NCBI RefSeq assembly: GCF_025362475.1
Contig: NZ_JANYGH010000048.1
Span: 62,001 to 126,000 of the forward strand
Direction: 5' to 3'
DNA: 64,000 bases
From: Mucilaginibacter sp.
GTDB taxonomy: Bacteria > Bacteroidota > Bacteroidia > Sphingobacteriales > Sphingobacteriaceae
This document shows positions 34,096-43,299 of this stretch, one piece after another. The notes under the pieces are model-generated. The model was not told the origin of the DNA. It worked only from the letters and a program-made list of their open reading frames with translations, and did not search any database. Each line of letters begins with the position of its first letter. Position 1 is the first letter of the stretch. Position numbers and translations under genes: made by a program.

Positions 34096-35544
34096 CTACT
34101 TTATCCTCTTCAAGTCATGTTTTCCTTCATCGGCATACAAAACCAGCTTAGCCTTGCCTGTTGTATCGGGTAAAAATTCAAGTTCGTATGGAAGATCTCT
34201 CAGGAAAAATCTTGTTTCCGATTGTGCGTAAAGTTCCCGCTTTGTTTCTCCGGTGGCCCTTAGATACAGATGTCCGTCTTCCGTAAATATGGTTAAAACA
34301 CGTTGTGGAGTCAATTCAAATTCGCCGGTATAGGTTTGCAACCGATCGGTAGGCAGTGCTATTACTTTTTTAACGTTGATCTTAAAAATGCCTTTAAAAT
34401 CATAAACTTTCGCCACGCTATTTGTCACTTCTGCAAGCAGCTGATCATTGTCGCCATTAACCATTACTATTACACCATTACCGCCTTCCACGCTGGCTGT
34501 GTAATTGCTATGGAATCCTGCATCTACTCCCGGATGACTAAAATATGTTATACCATCCTGTTTATTAATAAACACGCCAAGGCCGGGAAAGCCTCCAATA
34601 TAAGGGGTGAGCATTAATTTTGCCGTGGCCTGTTTTAGTACCTTTGTTGATTTACCCGCATAAGCAAGCTGTATTTCTATAACGTATTTTGCCAGATCGG
34701 TAGGGTTTGTCCATAAGCCGGCGGCCGCTTGTTCGGGATAGACATGAAATTTGCCAGGCACGGGGTTGCCGGCCATATTATAAGCATTGGCAAGCAACGC
34801 CGGATTTACATCCACAGGCGGCTGGGCAAAGGTGCTGCTTTTCATGCCCAGTGGCATAAGCACTTCGTTCTTCATATATTCGGCATAGTTGCGATGTGTT
34901 ATATCCATCACCATCAGTTGCGAAATAATAGTCCCCCCGCCCGAATATTGAAACCGGAGCCCCGGTTCGAACATCGAATGTACACGCGGGGAATTGGCGG
35001 GCTTCTCGCCATTAAGTACCTGTACTATAGTTGGCAGCGGTTTTCCTGGCAGATACCCCCCAAAGCCCTGTAAATTTAAGCCGGCACTATGGCTCAACAG
35101 GTTGGCCATGGTTATCCTTTTGCCCTTTGATAAACTATCGTACGGAAATTTCCAATCGGTTAAATAAGCGTTGATATCAGCATACAGATCCAGCTTTTTA
35201 TCCTGCACCAGTTTAAGTATCCCCACTGCGTTTAATGATTTGCTGATAGATCCAGCCTGGAAAAGCGTTTGCGTAGTTACCGGAGTTTTGGAGCTATCGT
35301 TAGCGAAGCCGTATCCCTTAGCCCAAACTACACGGTAATTTTGAATAACCGCGATGCTTAAACCCGGCACTTTATAGTAAGCCATCCGTTCCCGGATAGT
35401 CCAGAGTGCTTCGCCTTCTATTTGTGTGGTTCCAAACAACCCGTTCTCTACCTGTGTTATTTTTTCTTTGGTACTGTTTTGAGCAGAAACGTTTAATTGC
35501 GCTAATAATAACAAGGGTAAAGCAAATAATCTGGAAGTTTTCAT
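34096..35544 (-). CDS. Exported class C beta-lactamase-fold serine hydrolase
   Basis: A 482-residue protein with a signal peptide (LPLLLLAQLNVSAQN). The beta-lactamase/PBP-like domain has SxxK as SISK (S99-K102) and a Tyr motif RFQYSGGG replacing the usual YxN. The C-terminal 100 residues (RLQTYTGEFELTPQRVLTIF) form a DUF3471-like lipocalin-type domain. Such proteins are usually peptidases or esterases for D-amino acid or ester substrates, not true lactamases. Adjacent genes give no further hint. Confidence 0.87.
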   Translation of the reverse strand: MKTSRLFALPLLLLAQLNVSAQNSTKEKITQVENGLFGTTQIEGEALWTIRERMAYYKVPGLSIAVIQNYRVVWAKGYGFANDSSKTPVTTQTLFQAGSISKSLNAVGILKLVQDKKLDLYADINAYLTDWKFPYDSLSKGKRITMANLLSHSAGLNLQGFGGYLPGKPLPTIVQVLNGEKPANSPRVHSMFEPGLRFQYSGGGTIISQLMVMDITHRNYAEYMKNEVLMPLGMKSSTFAQPPVDVNPALLANAYNMAGNPVPGKFHVYPEQAAAGLWTNPTDLAKYVIEIQLAYAGKSTKVLKQATAKLMLTPYIGGFPGLGVFINKQDGITYFSHPGVDAGFHSNYTASVEGGNGVIVMVNGDNDQLLAEVTNSVAKVYDFKGIFKINVKKVIALPTDRLQTYTGEFELTPQRVLTIFTEDGHLYLRATGETKRELYAQSETRFFLRDLPYELEFLPDTTGKAKLVLYADEGKHDLKRIK

Positions 35545-36128
35545 ATAGTAAATAAGGTTTTATTTTAGTTAGACCTACAAACAAGATCGCTGTTTTAGAT
35601 TCAAATTTAGAATTAAATTCCGAAATAAAAATTAAAACAAAATTAAATTTTATAAAAAATCAAAAAACAGCGCAACACACAGGAAAAGTTTTGATTTGTT
35701 AATTGCCCTTGCATATGGGGTATTGAAAAAAGTTCCTTATGATCGGAGGGAAACTTTCATTGCAGATTATCTTACATTAAAACCAAAGTCGTGCCGAATT
35801 TATTTTGGCATCCCACAGGACGGGTAGACATTATGCTGTACATCTTTTATATCGTAGACTTTGCATATGGGGTGTATGCGGAGATTAACCGGCTCATTCT
35901 CTTCATAATCGCATACCCATTTTTAGCATAGCTCTTGTATGTTGGTTTTTAGCCATGGCGGACCTGTGCTTCACAATATACCCTTCAATAAATAACATGT
36001 CCCCTACTCTGCAGGCAGCCACACCAGACTTACTCTCTAAGGTAGTGCAAGTACATCCATTAAATTGAATCTTTTTTGATTTTATAAAAATTGTAACTTG
36101 CAGAACTCATATCGAAAACCTTATCAAA
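35545..36128. other. 584-bp region with no convincing gene
   Basis: AT-rich sequence upstream of the serine hydrolase gene. A 13-bp direct repeat TTGCATATGGGGT occurs at about 35708 and again at about 35860. One minus-strand frame is open for about 67 codons (36096 to 35898) but has no start codon at its head, no ribosome-binding site, and no recognisable family. I see no RNA gene. Confidence 0.5.
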
Positions 36129-36710
36129 TTGAAAAAGTTAGCATTCCTTGTGGTCTTTGCCGTTTTATTCATTTACTGGAAGAATGGTGCAGTATATATA
36201 AAATCATTTAAGCAAAAAACAACTCAACAGTTTACGGGTACCTTAACAAGCGAAGACCGGAAAAACTATATTGTAACAATTTCCCAGGAAGAAATTGGAA
36301 AACCGGTAAGTGCAAGTACTGATCCCAGTTTTCCATCAAACATGGTTTATCTCTCATGCCGCCTAAAGGTGAGTAATAATTCAAATGATACGTTAAAATA
36401 TTTAAACAAATCATGTGCGTGGTACGATATATTAAAAACAGACGACGTAAAACTCCGTATTTGGAAAAATTCCTGCAGTAGTGATGTTACAAAAGTGGAG
36501 TTTATTGCTCCGCACCGTTACACATGGTTTAGTATTACAATGGTATACAATAAAAATAAAGTTGCTGCAAACACTCCATTTAAACTTGGTATAGGAATTT
36601 TCAAATTTGTAAATAAACAGCAGCTTTTAACCTTTGATGCCTCAAAAAAATTCACTGAAACCGATACCAATAATCTAATCTGGTCAAATACTGTTGTTAT
36701 ACCCCGATAG
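36129..36710 (+). CDS. Hypothetical protein with N-terminal signal anchor
   Basis: A 193-residue protein starting with TTG. The N-terminal 17 residues (KKLAFLVVFAVLFIYWK) form a hydrophobic anchor. The body has a beta-rich look (YIVTISQEEIGKPV, MVYLSCRLKVSNNSNDTLKYLNKSCAWYDI, FSITMVYNKNK). There is no family match that I can name. The TTG start has no strong ribosome-binding site, and composition is AT-rich compared with neighbours, so it may be recently acquired. It is followed by another small unrelated membrane protein gene on the opposite strand. Confidence 0.6.
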   Translation: MKKLAFLVVFAVLFIYWKNGAVYIKSFKQKTTQQFTGTLTSEDRKNYIVTISQEEIGKPVSASTDPSFPSNMVYLSCRLKVSNNSNDTLKYLNKSCAWYDILKTDDVKLRIWKNSCSSDVTKVEFIAPHRYTWFSITMVYNKNKVAANTPFKLGIGIFKFVNKQQLLTFDASKKFTETDTNNLIWSNTVVIPR

Positions 36711-36869
36711 ATTTTGAGCGATGGCTGACATGCGCTAATTGATATATTTCATTACCAAAATCACAAGTGACCTAACCCACAGGCGCCACACAACACTTGC
36801 GCTAATGAGAGAGCGCTAATGGGGGAGAAACCAATTGAAGATACTAAAGCAAAGTACCCACCTACAATC

Positions 36870-37349
36870 TTAACTTATATCCAACCCCGAATATATATTA
36901 AGTTGGCTCACCATACTGTCACGGTCAGTTATTTCGTAAGGGATTGTAATAACTCCACGGCCAGACCACCATCTGTTAAATGATGATACTGTTTTATCAT
37001 ATACTTTGATAACGCCATTATCTTTCTCTTTGTAGGCAGAAACATCCCAGTCAATTTTTTTGTATTGTGTCATTGGTGTTTTTATTTCTATCCCTTTATC
37101 GTCAACAATGATTGCCATCTGCTCAAGGGCTTTGATATTTTTTTTAAACCCCCAAAATAAAGATGCCGCTATCATTGCCGTTACTATAGAGGATGCCATC
37201 AGGTTTGAACGAAGAGTGGTTCGGCTGTCAAAAATATGCGGTAGGGCTACAATCAATAAAACAATAGCATAAATCTTAATCTGTCGCCATAAAAGTTTTT
37301 TAACATAAGCATTCACCCTGGTTTTATCAATTGCAAAAGTTTGAGGCAT
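36870..37349 (-). CDS. Small membrane protein, YcxB-like
   Basis: A 159-residue protein with two transmembrane helices (IKIYAIVLLIVALPHIF and VTAMIAASLFWGF) followed by a soluble PH-like C-terminal region (AIIVDDKGIEIKTPMTQYKKIDWDVSAYKEKDNGVIKVYD). The layout matches YcxB-type proteins. No function is known. The adjacent spacer has three GCGCTAAT words. Confidence 0.6.
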   Translation of the reverse strand: MPQTFAIDKTRVNAYVKKLLWRQIKIYAIVLLIVALPHIFDSRTTLRSNLMASSIVTAMIAASLFWGFKKNIKALEQMAIIVDDKGIEIKTPMTQYKKIDWDVSAYKEKDNGVIKVYDKTVSSFNRWWSGRGVITIPYEITDRDSMVSQLNIYSGLDIS

Positions 37350-37551
37350 ATTTGTAATATTATAAGACGGTAAATATAGGATTATGAGTAAATCTTACTA
37401 TTATTTTTTATCGATCGACGAATTAGTTGACGCTATCCATTCTATTTTCGATTTTAACCGTTGAATGTTCTTACAAATCATTGGCAGGTAGTATAGTTAT
37501 CAGTTTTCTTTTCAATGCTAAGGAGGGTTACGCCATAATAATTACGCCCCC

Positions 37552-39933
37552 TCACTCCGCCTTCAAATTCCTCACCGGATTCGCAATCGCAGCCTTAACG
37601 GATTGAAAACTAATGGTAACCAGCGCAATAAACATAGCAGCCAGGCCCGAGGAGATAAAGATCCATGCGGGGATATTGATGCGGTAGGCAAAGTTTTGCA
37701 GCCAGTTGTGCATGAGCCACCAGGATGCCGGCGACGTAATGAGCAGGGCAATGAGGATGAGTTTGATAAAATCTTTAGATAACAGCAGGCTTATATTAAT
37801 CACCGATGCGCCTAAGATCTTGCGTACGCTGATCTCCTTTTTGCGCTGGGCAATGTTATAAGCCGACAGCCCCAATAACCCAAGGCATGAGATCACGATA
37901 GCGACAATGGCGAAGCAGATAAACAGCTTGCCAAAGCGTTCCTGGGCTATATATTGCTGGTTGTAGGCATCATCGGCAAAAAAATACACCAATGGAACAT
38001 CCGGGAGTATTTTTCGCCAGGTGGATTCCAGTTTATTGACGGTCGACCTTACATCAGTCGATGTGATATCAACAGTAATATTGGTTAAATGGCTGGAATC
38101 AACCCTTACCGTTAAGGGTTGAACGGTTTCTAAAAAAGAGTGGTTATGAAAATCCCTGATCACACCTACAATCTCGCCCGTGTGGTTGAGCTGCTTAAAG
38201 TGTTTGCCAATAGCATCTTCGGGCCTTTTAAAGCCCAGGCTTTTTAGCATGGCCTGGTTAATGAGCATGGCCTTCATGGAATCGAGCGCTGTGTTTTTTT
38301 GAAAATTACGCCCAGCAATAAGATCTATATGGTACTGCTTCAGAAACACATCGTCGATAAAATAAACGTCGGGGCGTTGCTGTTGCTTTTCGCCCTTGCT
38401 ATTCTCAATCATGGTATTAAACTGATTGTTTGTTGTACCCGGGATTGACGACGACAAGCTAACCATACCAACGCCCGGAATAGTCATCAACTGCTGTTTT
38501 ATCCTATCGGTATGCTGATTAATACTATTGCTGAATTGATAGTCGACCACCAGTTTATGATCTTTTTGAAAACCAAGCTGCTGGTTTTGCATAAAGTTGA
38601 GCTGCATGTGCACGATGGTAGTGGCCAGGATCAAAAATATGGAAATTGAAAACTGCGCCACCACCAACGACCGCCGTAATATAAGCCCCGTACCCGATGA
38701 ACCTGTTTTGCCTTTAAGGCTGCTGATTGGTTTAAAGCCGGATAAAAACAAGGCCGGATACGCACCGGATAAAATACCTACCACAACAGCCAGCGCTAAA
38801 AGCCACAAAATATGCTGCACATTATGGAAAATACCATCGGCCACTATGGTACCTGCCAGTTGGTTAAACAAAGGCAGCAACAGCGTTGCAAACAGCAAGG
38901 CTATGATGAAAGCCACCAGGCAAAGTACCACGGCATCCATAAAAAATTGCAGCATCAGCTGATATTTTGATGCGCCAAGTACTTTACGCACGCCTATTTC
39001 CTTGGCCCTTTGCAGCGAGAACGCGGTGGTGAGGTTAATGAAATTAAAACAGGCAATAAACAATACCAATACCGCTATGATAGATATGATATAAACATTG
39101 GTAATGCTGCCGCTGGCCGACGCGCCGGTACGGTGGCCGCGTGGTTTGCCATATAAATAAACTTTTTTTAATGGCTCAATAGACAATTTATATTTAAAGT
39201 CGGTTTGATTTATATTATCATTTATCAAAGCGGGAAACTTGGCCTGCAGGGCTGCCGCAGACGCGCCGGGCTTTAATAAAAGATAGGTGTAGAAGCCAAA
39301 GCGGGTCCAGTGGCCCTCCCAATCCTGATCAATCAAAGTAGCTACCGAGAAAATAACATCAACCCGCAGGTGCGAATTATAAGGGATATCCTTCATAATA
39401 CCAGTTACCCTGCATTTTGCTTTACCGTTGATCAGCATGGCTTGCCCCATTGGGTCGGCATTGCCAAAGTATTTTTTTGCCGCGGTTTCGGATAGTACCA
39501 CGTCGCAAGGTGCGTTAAACAAGTGCTTGATATCGCCCCGCAGCAGCGGCCATGAAAATATTTTAAAGGCTGATGAATCGGCGTAGGCTACCTCCTCCTT
39601 TATGGCATTGTTGGGGTTGCTCTGCAAAATCATATCGTCCATAAAAACCCTGGCCATATCTTTTACTTCGGGGAAAACCGCCTTTATTTCAGGCCCCATA
39701 GGGGTTGATGTGCTTTCGTACTTGATGTCTGTTGATGTTTTTATGTCGGTTACCAGGCGGTAAATATTGTCGGCTTTTTGATTATAGGTATCGTGGTTTA
39801 ATTCAAAATGAACATACAGGAGTGCAAAAAAGCAAACACAGATCCCTGTAGCCAGGCCAATGATATTGATCAAAGAAAAGATCTTGTTCTTCCACAGGTA
39901 TCTTAACGTAGTTTTAAAGTAGTTTTTGATCAT
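37552..39933 (-). CDS. FtsX/MacB-type ABC transporter permease
   Basis: A 793-residue permease with the Bacteroidota layout: a first TM (FSLINIIGLATGICVCFFALLYVHF), a MacB-type periplasmic domain, an FtsX core with three TM segments (IISIIAVLVLFIACFNFINLTTA onward), and a second FtsX core at the C terminus (ICFAIVAIVISCLGLLGLSAYNIAQRKKEISVRKILGASV). The QRKKEI-VRKxLGAS motif at both cores is typical. Such proteins export lipids, peptides or act in envelope signalling. The ATPase is not adjacent. Confidence 0.9.
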   Translation of the reverse strand: MIKNYFKTTLRYLWKNKIFSLINIIGLATGICVCFFALLYVHFELNHDTYNQKADNIYRLVTDIKTSTDIKYESTSTPMGPEIKAVFPEVKDMARVFMDDMILQSNPNNAIKEEVAYADSSAFKIFSWPLLRGDIKHLFNAPCDVVLSETAAKKYFGNADPMGQAMLINGKAKCRVTGIMKDIPYNSHLRVDVIFSVATLIDQDWEGHWTRFGFYTYLLLKPGASAAALQAKFPALINDNINQTDFKYKLSIEPLKKVYLYGKPRGHRTGASASGSITNVYIISIIAVLVLFIACFNFINLTTAFSLQRAKEIGVRKVLGASKYQLMLQFFMDAVVLCLVAFIIALLFATLLLPLFNQLAGTIVADGIFHNVQHILWLLALAVVVGILSGAYPALFLSGFKPISSLKGKTGSSGTGLILRRSLVVAQFSISIFLILATTIVHMQLNFMQNQQLGFQKDHKLVVDYQFSNSINQHTDRIKQQLMTIPGVGMVSLSSSIPGTTNNQFNTMIENSKGEKQQQRPDVYFIDDVFLKQYHIDLIAGRNFQKNTALDSMKAMLINQAMLKSLGFKRPEDAIGKHFKQLNHTGEIVGVIRDFHNHSFLETVQPLTVRVDSSHLTNITVDITSTDVRSTVNKLESTWRKILPDVPLVYFFADDAYNQQYIAQERFGKLFICFAIVAIVISCLGLLGLSAYNIAQRKKEISVRKILGASVINISLLLSKDFIKLILIALLITSPASWWLMHNWLQNFAYRINIPAWIFISSGLAAMFIALVTISFQSVKAAIANPVRNLKAE

Positions 39934-40118
39934 GGTTGATGTGTTTAGGTCGGGATGTTTATTAGTAAGCCCTAAAATAGGGTTACAGATTGATATTTTG
40001 AAGTTTATAATGAACTTTCAATCTTCAACTATCTTCATTGCTGTAGGTCACGAAGCAATCTCCCGAACTATTTACGGCTATTTGGGTAACGGTAATGTTT
40101 AGTTGTAATCGACAACAT

Positions 40119-40400
40119 TGGCCCGCTCAGTTGCCGCGGGAGGGCCAAGTCCTTTTTGTCTTGAAACAAAAAGGACCAAAAAATTCAAGTCAGCAGAAAT
40201 GCTTCTTTGCGCTCGGGGCCTTTGCGCTGCAAAACGAACAAAACCTGGGCTGGAATTATTTTGCCCCGGCGCGCTTAGTCCCACGCACGTGCAAAAACTT
40301 CCTATGCCCTGCTGCCGCACAATCCCGCACCGTTTTGTCCGTTTTCGCCCGAAGCTGTTCTGCTGACGTTTTGGGGAAAATGAGGGCTTGGGGTGTTAGC
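40119..40400. repeat. Intergenic element with perfect hairpin, part of repeat island
   Basis: The central hairpin is GTCCTTTTTGT (40149-40159), a 6-base loop, and ACAAAAAGGAC (40166-40176). The remainder is GC-richer and non-coding by appearance: open frames exist on both strands but overlap with unrelated reading and carry no family. I think similar blocks recur in Sphingobacteriaceae genomes, but this needs a search. Confidence 0.5.
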
Positions 40401-40450
40401 TGAAAGTTGACAAAACTCTGAAGTGGAAATGACGTAAACTAACCAAGGTT

Positions 40451-40621
40451 ACGACTCACCCGACATCTCTGCGCTCGTCACCCTCTCTTCAGCTTCGCTG
40501 GAAAGAGGGGATTTGATAGGTTACCTATGGAAAAACAAACAAACAAACAAATCCTCCCCCTCTTTCCACCGCAGGTGAAGAGAGGGGCAGACAAGCGCAG
40601 CGACGTCGGGGTGAGTCGTAG
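40451..40621. repeat. 171-bp large palindrome
   Basis: The left arm (40451-40502: ACTCACCCGACATCTCTGC, GCTCGTCACCCTCTCTTC) and right arm (40575-40621: GAAGAGAGGGGCAGAC, AGCGCAGCGACGTCGGGGTGAGT) are mutually complementary. The centre is an AT-rich 70-bp stretch. It would fold as one long imperfect hairpin. No gene is within it. Confidence 0.7.
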
Positions 40622-40716
40622 CCGGCATACAGAGCCGTGCGTCCGGTCTAAACAAAATCGTCACAAGCACGAAGCAACTCTATACTATGCAGTTATTCGA
40701 ACAGCAATTGGAGCAC

Positions 40717-40738
40717 CGATCTGTGAAGACACAGATCG
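40717..40738. repeat. Perfect 9-bp hairpin CGATCTGTG/CACAGATCG
   Basis: The stem CGATCTGTG (40717-40725), loop AAGA and CACAGATCG (40730-40738) is perfect. It is the third hairpin of the gene-poor island 39934-40964. Confidence 0.65.
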
Positions 40739-40754
40739 CGGGGTTAGGTTTGTC

Positions 40755-40836
40755 TTGATTTTGACTCTTGACTCTTGATTCTTGTCTCTTGATTCTTAAC
40801 TCCTGATTCTTGCCTCTTAATTCTTATTCCTTGACG
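40755..40836. repeat. Degenerate tandem array of TTGACTCT/TTGATTCT words
   Basis: About eight consecutive words of 8 bp or so, of the form TTGACTCT, TTGATTCT, TTGTCTCT, TTGCCTCT, TTAATTCT, fill 82 bp. The period is fixed while the word drifts, so it does not look like slippage of one microsatellite. It lies upstream of the lipoprotein gene at 40965. Confidence 0.75.
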
Positions 40837-40964
40837 TTATTCAATATTTTTTGTAACATCGCATAGTATCTCTGCATCTAAATAAAAAAGTTAAAACACA
40901 AAAGTCAGCCGGCGCAAACAATGACCAATAAAACTGCCATGCCGGCAAATCATCAAAAAATATC

Positions 40965-41732
40965 ATGAAAAAAATATTTATAGCGCTTACAGGTTTGGTA
41001 TTGCTGGTTTCTGCATGTAACCAAAACTCGCCACAGCAAAACAATGTAACTATTGAAAACAACACCACTGCCGGTTTTGATGTAAATAAGCTAGCGCAGT
41101 TTGTAAAAACCAGTACCGACCCGCAAACACTGGAGAAAGCAATTAACAACCCCGCCAACCAGATCAACAACCTCGACCTGGATAAAGACGGTAATATTGA
41201 TTACCTGAAAGTGCAGGAAGCCGACAACAACAAGCTTAATGTAATTGACGATGTGAGCAACTCGCAGGCGGTAACTGTGGCAAGCATAAATGTGCAACCT
41301 ACCGGCAATAATAACTCGGCAAACCTTGATATACAGGGCAATCCAAGCTATGCAGGGTATAATAACTATTACCACTCTTCATTTGGCTTAACCGACTTTT
41401 TAATATTGAGTTACTTTTTACGTCCGCATAGCTATTATGTGCCGATGTATCATTACGGGTATTATCCATCATACTATACCCGCACCCGTACTTATACCAC
41501 TTTCAGGCCAACTACTTCGTCGCACATGTCGTCAAGAACAAGCAGCAGCAGGAGCAGTTTAAGTCAGCCGGTAAGGTCGCAAAGGTCATTCGGCACACGC
41601 AGCAATTCGGGTACGGTAAGAAGCGGCGGTTTTGGGAGCAGGAGTTCTGGCAGTAGCTTTGGTAGCGGCAGAAGTTCAGGCAGCAGGTCGGGCTTTGGCC
41701 GTAGTCGTGGTGGCTTTGGTCGCAGGCGATAA
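40965..41732 (+). CDS. Lipoprotein with calcium-loop-like motif and Ser/Arg/Gly-rich tail
   Basis: A 255-residue protein with signal peptide and lipobox VSAC. An EF-hand-like or calcium-loop motif (NLDLDKDGNIDYLKV) is near residue 75. A Tyr-rich central section (NNYYHSSF, HSYYVPMYHYGYYPSYY) precedes a low-complexity basic tail of about 90 residues rich in S, R and G (FGSRSSGSSFGSG, GFGRSRGGFGRRR). This tail looks disordered, surface-exposed and positively charged. It lies 70 bp before an acidic protein gene on the same strand. No family is recognised. Confidence 0.65.
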   Translation: MKKIFIALTGLVLLVSACNQNSPQQNNVTIENNTTAGFDVNKLAQFVKTSTDPQTLEKAINNPANQINNLDLDKDGNIDYLKVQEADNNKLNVIDDVSNSQAVTVASINVQPTGNNNSANLDIQGNPSYAGYNNYYHSSFGLTDFLILSYFLRPHSYYVPMYHYGYYPSYYTRTRTYTTFRPTTSSHMSSRTSSSRSSLSQPVRSQRSFGTRSNSGTVRSGGFGSRSSGSSFGSGRSSGSRSGFGRSRGGFGRRR

Positions 41733-41802
41733 GATATCAACGCGAAATTTTCATAAATTTTAAAAGTCACGGATTTTCTGAAATTCGTTCTAAACAATAG
41801 TT

Positions 41803-42585
41803 ATGGCTATTCAATTAAGAAAAAACACAGTTTTATCAAACGATAATAGAAAAACATTTAAGGCAATCGTTATTTTAAACGAAATGATAAATGGCAGCCA
41901 CCAGTTTAGCAACAGTGCTTCTGGTGATGATGCTGTACTGCAGCCCTTATTTGCCGATCTGGTTGCTAATGGTTATATCATTAGCTCAGGTTCAAACTAC
42001 AAAGTTAGCTCAAAGGGCCGCGGAGTGTTTGATACCTTTATGAAACGTTATACCGAATATTTGAAGGTTTATGACGTTTTTTCCTTTGTAGATCTTGAAA
42101 AGGGTGAGTTTGCTTTCGACAGTTATTTCGATTTTGATACCGATGATGCCTGGTTTGATTTTACCAACGACGATCGATTTGACGACCTGCGCATTGCCGT
42201 GGCCATGTTTAAAAAAGCCGATCCGGCAGAAATTGTTTTTATGTCGTTCATCAACGAAAACAGGTTTGATACTACCGTAGCCGGCTGGCAAAATGCCCTT
42301 GTTGCTGATGACGCCTGGAACGAGATAGAAGAAATCTGTATCACCGCCATAAAACCCGACGATATTGGCAAAGATGCCATGGTAGATATGATAAACCAGG
42401 GATCGGAGCTGATGATCAGGCTGATGGAGGAAGAACAAAACCAAAACAATAATTCAAATAACGGCGGCGGAGGCACTACCACTACTACAACCGTTGTCGA
42501 AGAAGAAACGATAGAATACTACCAGCCCTATTACGACCCCTATTACATATCGCCAATATGGTTGGTGCCTTTGTTTATCTGGTAA
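41803..42585 (+). CDS. Acidic protein of unknown function with Tyr-rich C terminus
   Basis: A 260-residue protein. Residues 1-75 look like a winged-helix-like domain (RKTFKAIVILNEMINGSHQFSNSASG...LQPLFADLVANGYIISSG). The middle is very acidic (DFDTDDAWFDFTNDDRFDDLRI). A poly-Asn/Gly/Thr linker precedes a Tyr/Pro tail (EYYQPYYDPYYISPIWLVPLFIW). It has no signal peptide. It shares the YYxPYY-type pattern with the upstream lipoprotein and is 70 bp downstream, so the two may work together. I know no family for it. Confidence 0.6.
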   Translation: MAIQLRKNTVLSNDNRKTFKAIVILNEMINGSHQFSNSASGDDAVLQPLFADLVANGYIISSGSNYKVSSKGRGVFDTFMKRYTEYLKVYDVFSFVDLEKGEFAFDSYFDFDTDDAWFDFTNDDRFDDLRIAVAMFKKADPAEIVFMSFINENRFDTTVAGWQNALVADDAWNEIEEICITAIKPDDIGKDAMVDMINQGSELMIRLMEEEQNQNNNSNNGGGGTTTTTTVVEEETIEYYQPYYDPYYISPIWLVPLFIW

Positions 42586-42945
42586 TTGTCGGTTCAGGGA
42601 TTAGTTGCTAACCGCGGCGATTTGATCACGGAGTGTACCTATCTTTTAAATTCTATCAATAATTCAAACCGATTGTCCTTTCCGACGAGCCAGCTGGGAG
42701 TTGAGCGCCGGGGTGGGGAGAAATCTTCTACACCTTGTTCTAAACTATGTATAGCTGACTACCTGTTGCATAAGATTTGTAGCTGAAGAGATGGTTTCTC
42801 TTCAGCCCCCCCCTGCAAATAGCCGCCCGGCTTTTGATCCGCACGTTGCATAACAAATATGCAAATTCAACATCCTTCTTAATTACTGATTCCATTATCC
42901 CCACTCCCCTTCTTTATCAACCCAATGTCATCTCTGCGCTACAAA
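42586..42945. other. Intergenic region with one perfect hairpin
   Basis: The only structure I see is GCTGAAGAGA (42782-42791), loop TGGTT and TCTCTTCAGC (42797-42806), followed at once by a run of seven C. It ends near the promoter of the ArsR gene. No gene is supported. Confidence 0.5.
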
Positions 42946-42977
42946 TTGACATATCGGGAAAAGTCGATATATCTTTG
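42946..42977 (+). promoter_or_regulatory. Promoter and possible operator of the ArsR-OYE operon
   Basis: TTG at 42946-42948 and TATCTTTG at 42970-42977 are spaced by 21 bp, matching the Bacteroidota promoter. ATATCG (42951-42956) and CGATAT (42965-42970) form an inverted repeat of 8-base spacing between the two boxes, a plausible ArsR operator. The ATG at 42982 is only 4 bases downstream, so a leaderless transcript is possible. Confidence 0.6.
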
Positions 42978-42981
42978 TGCC

Positions 42982-43278
42982 ATGAATCAGTTAGAGATTT
43001 TTAAAGCACTATCAAACAAAACCCGGCTGCAGATTTTACAGTGGCTTAAGGAACCTGAAAAGAATTTCCCAAAACAGGAATCTGGTTTCGGGAACGGGGT
43101 TTGCGTGGGTCTAATTCAACAAAAGGCCGGGCTTACCCAATCTACCGTTTCGGAATATCTTTCGCTCATGCAGCGTACCGGACTGGTTACCGCTACCCGT
43201 GTTGGCCAGTGGACCTATTACAAGCGTAATGAAGAAGCATTTGCCGCGCTGAGTAAACTGATTGAGTCTGAACTATAA
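42982..43278 (+). CDS. ArsR family winged-helix regulator with a single cysteine
   Basis: A 98-residue ArsR/SmtB-type repressor: LEIFKALSNKTRLQILQWL is the start of the fold, KAGLTQSTVSEYLSLMQRTGLVTATRVGQWTYYKRN the recognition helix and wing. The metal motif CVCDLC is absent. Only one cysteine (C41, in GNGVCVGL) is present, as in some redox- or electrophile-responsive members. Start ATG 42982 is chosen because it follows the promoter; a longer ATG at 42925 lies upstream of the promoter boxes. It is 21 bp upstream of the Old Yellow Enzyme gene, which it probably controls. Confidence 0.85.
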   Translation: MNQLEIFKALSNKTRLQILQWLKEPEKNFPKQESGFGNGVCVGLIQQKAGLTQSTVSEYLSLMQRTGLVTATRVGQWTYYKRNEEAFAALSKLIESEL

Positions 43279-43299
43279 AACAAACAATAAACATATACC

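Noticed and set aside
35898..36096. A minus-strand frame of about 67 codons reading ...CRVGDMLFIEGYIVKHRS...
   Set aside because: No start codon near its head, no ribosome-binding site, and no family. Possibly chance or a gene remnant.
40095..40403. Open frames on both strands of up to 102 codons in the repeat island
   Set aside because: They overlap each other, sit in a hairpin element, and have no start context or family; composition reflects the repeat.
40630..40700. A possible tRNA-like segment with CGTCC and TTCGAAC
   Set aside because: No acceptor or anticodon stem could be formed.
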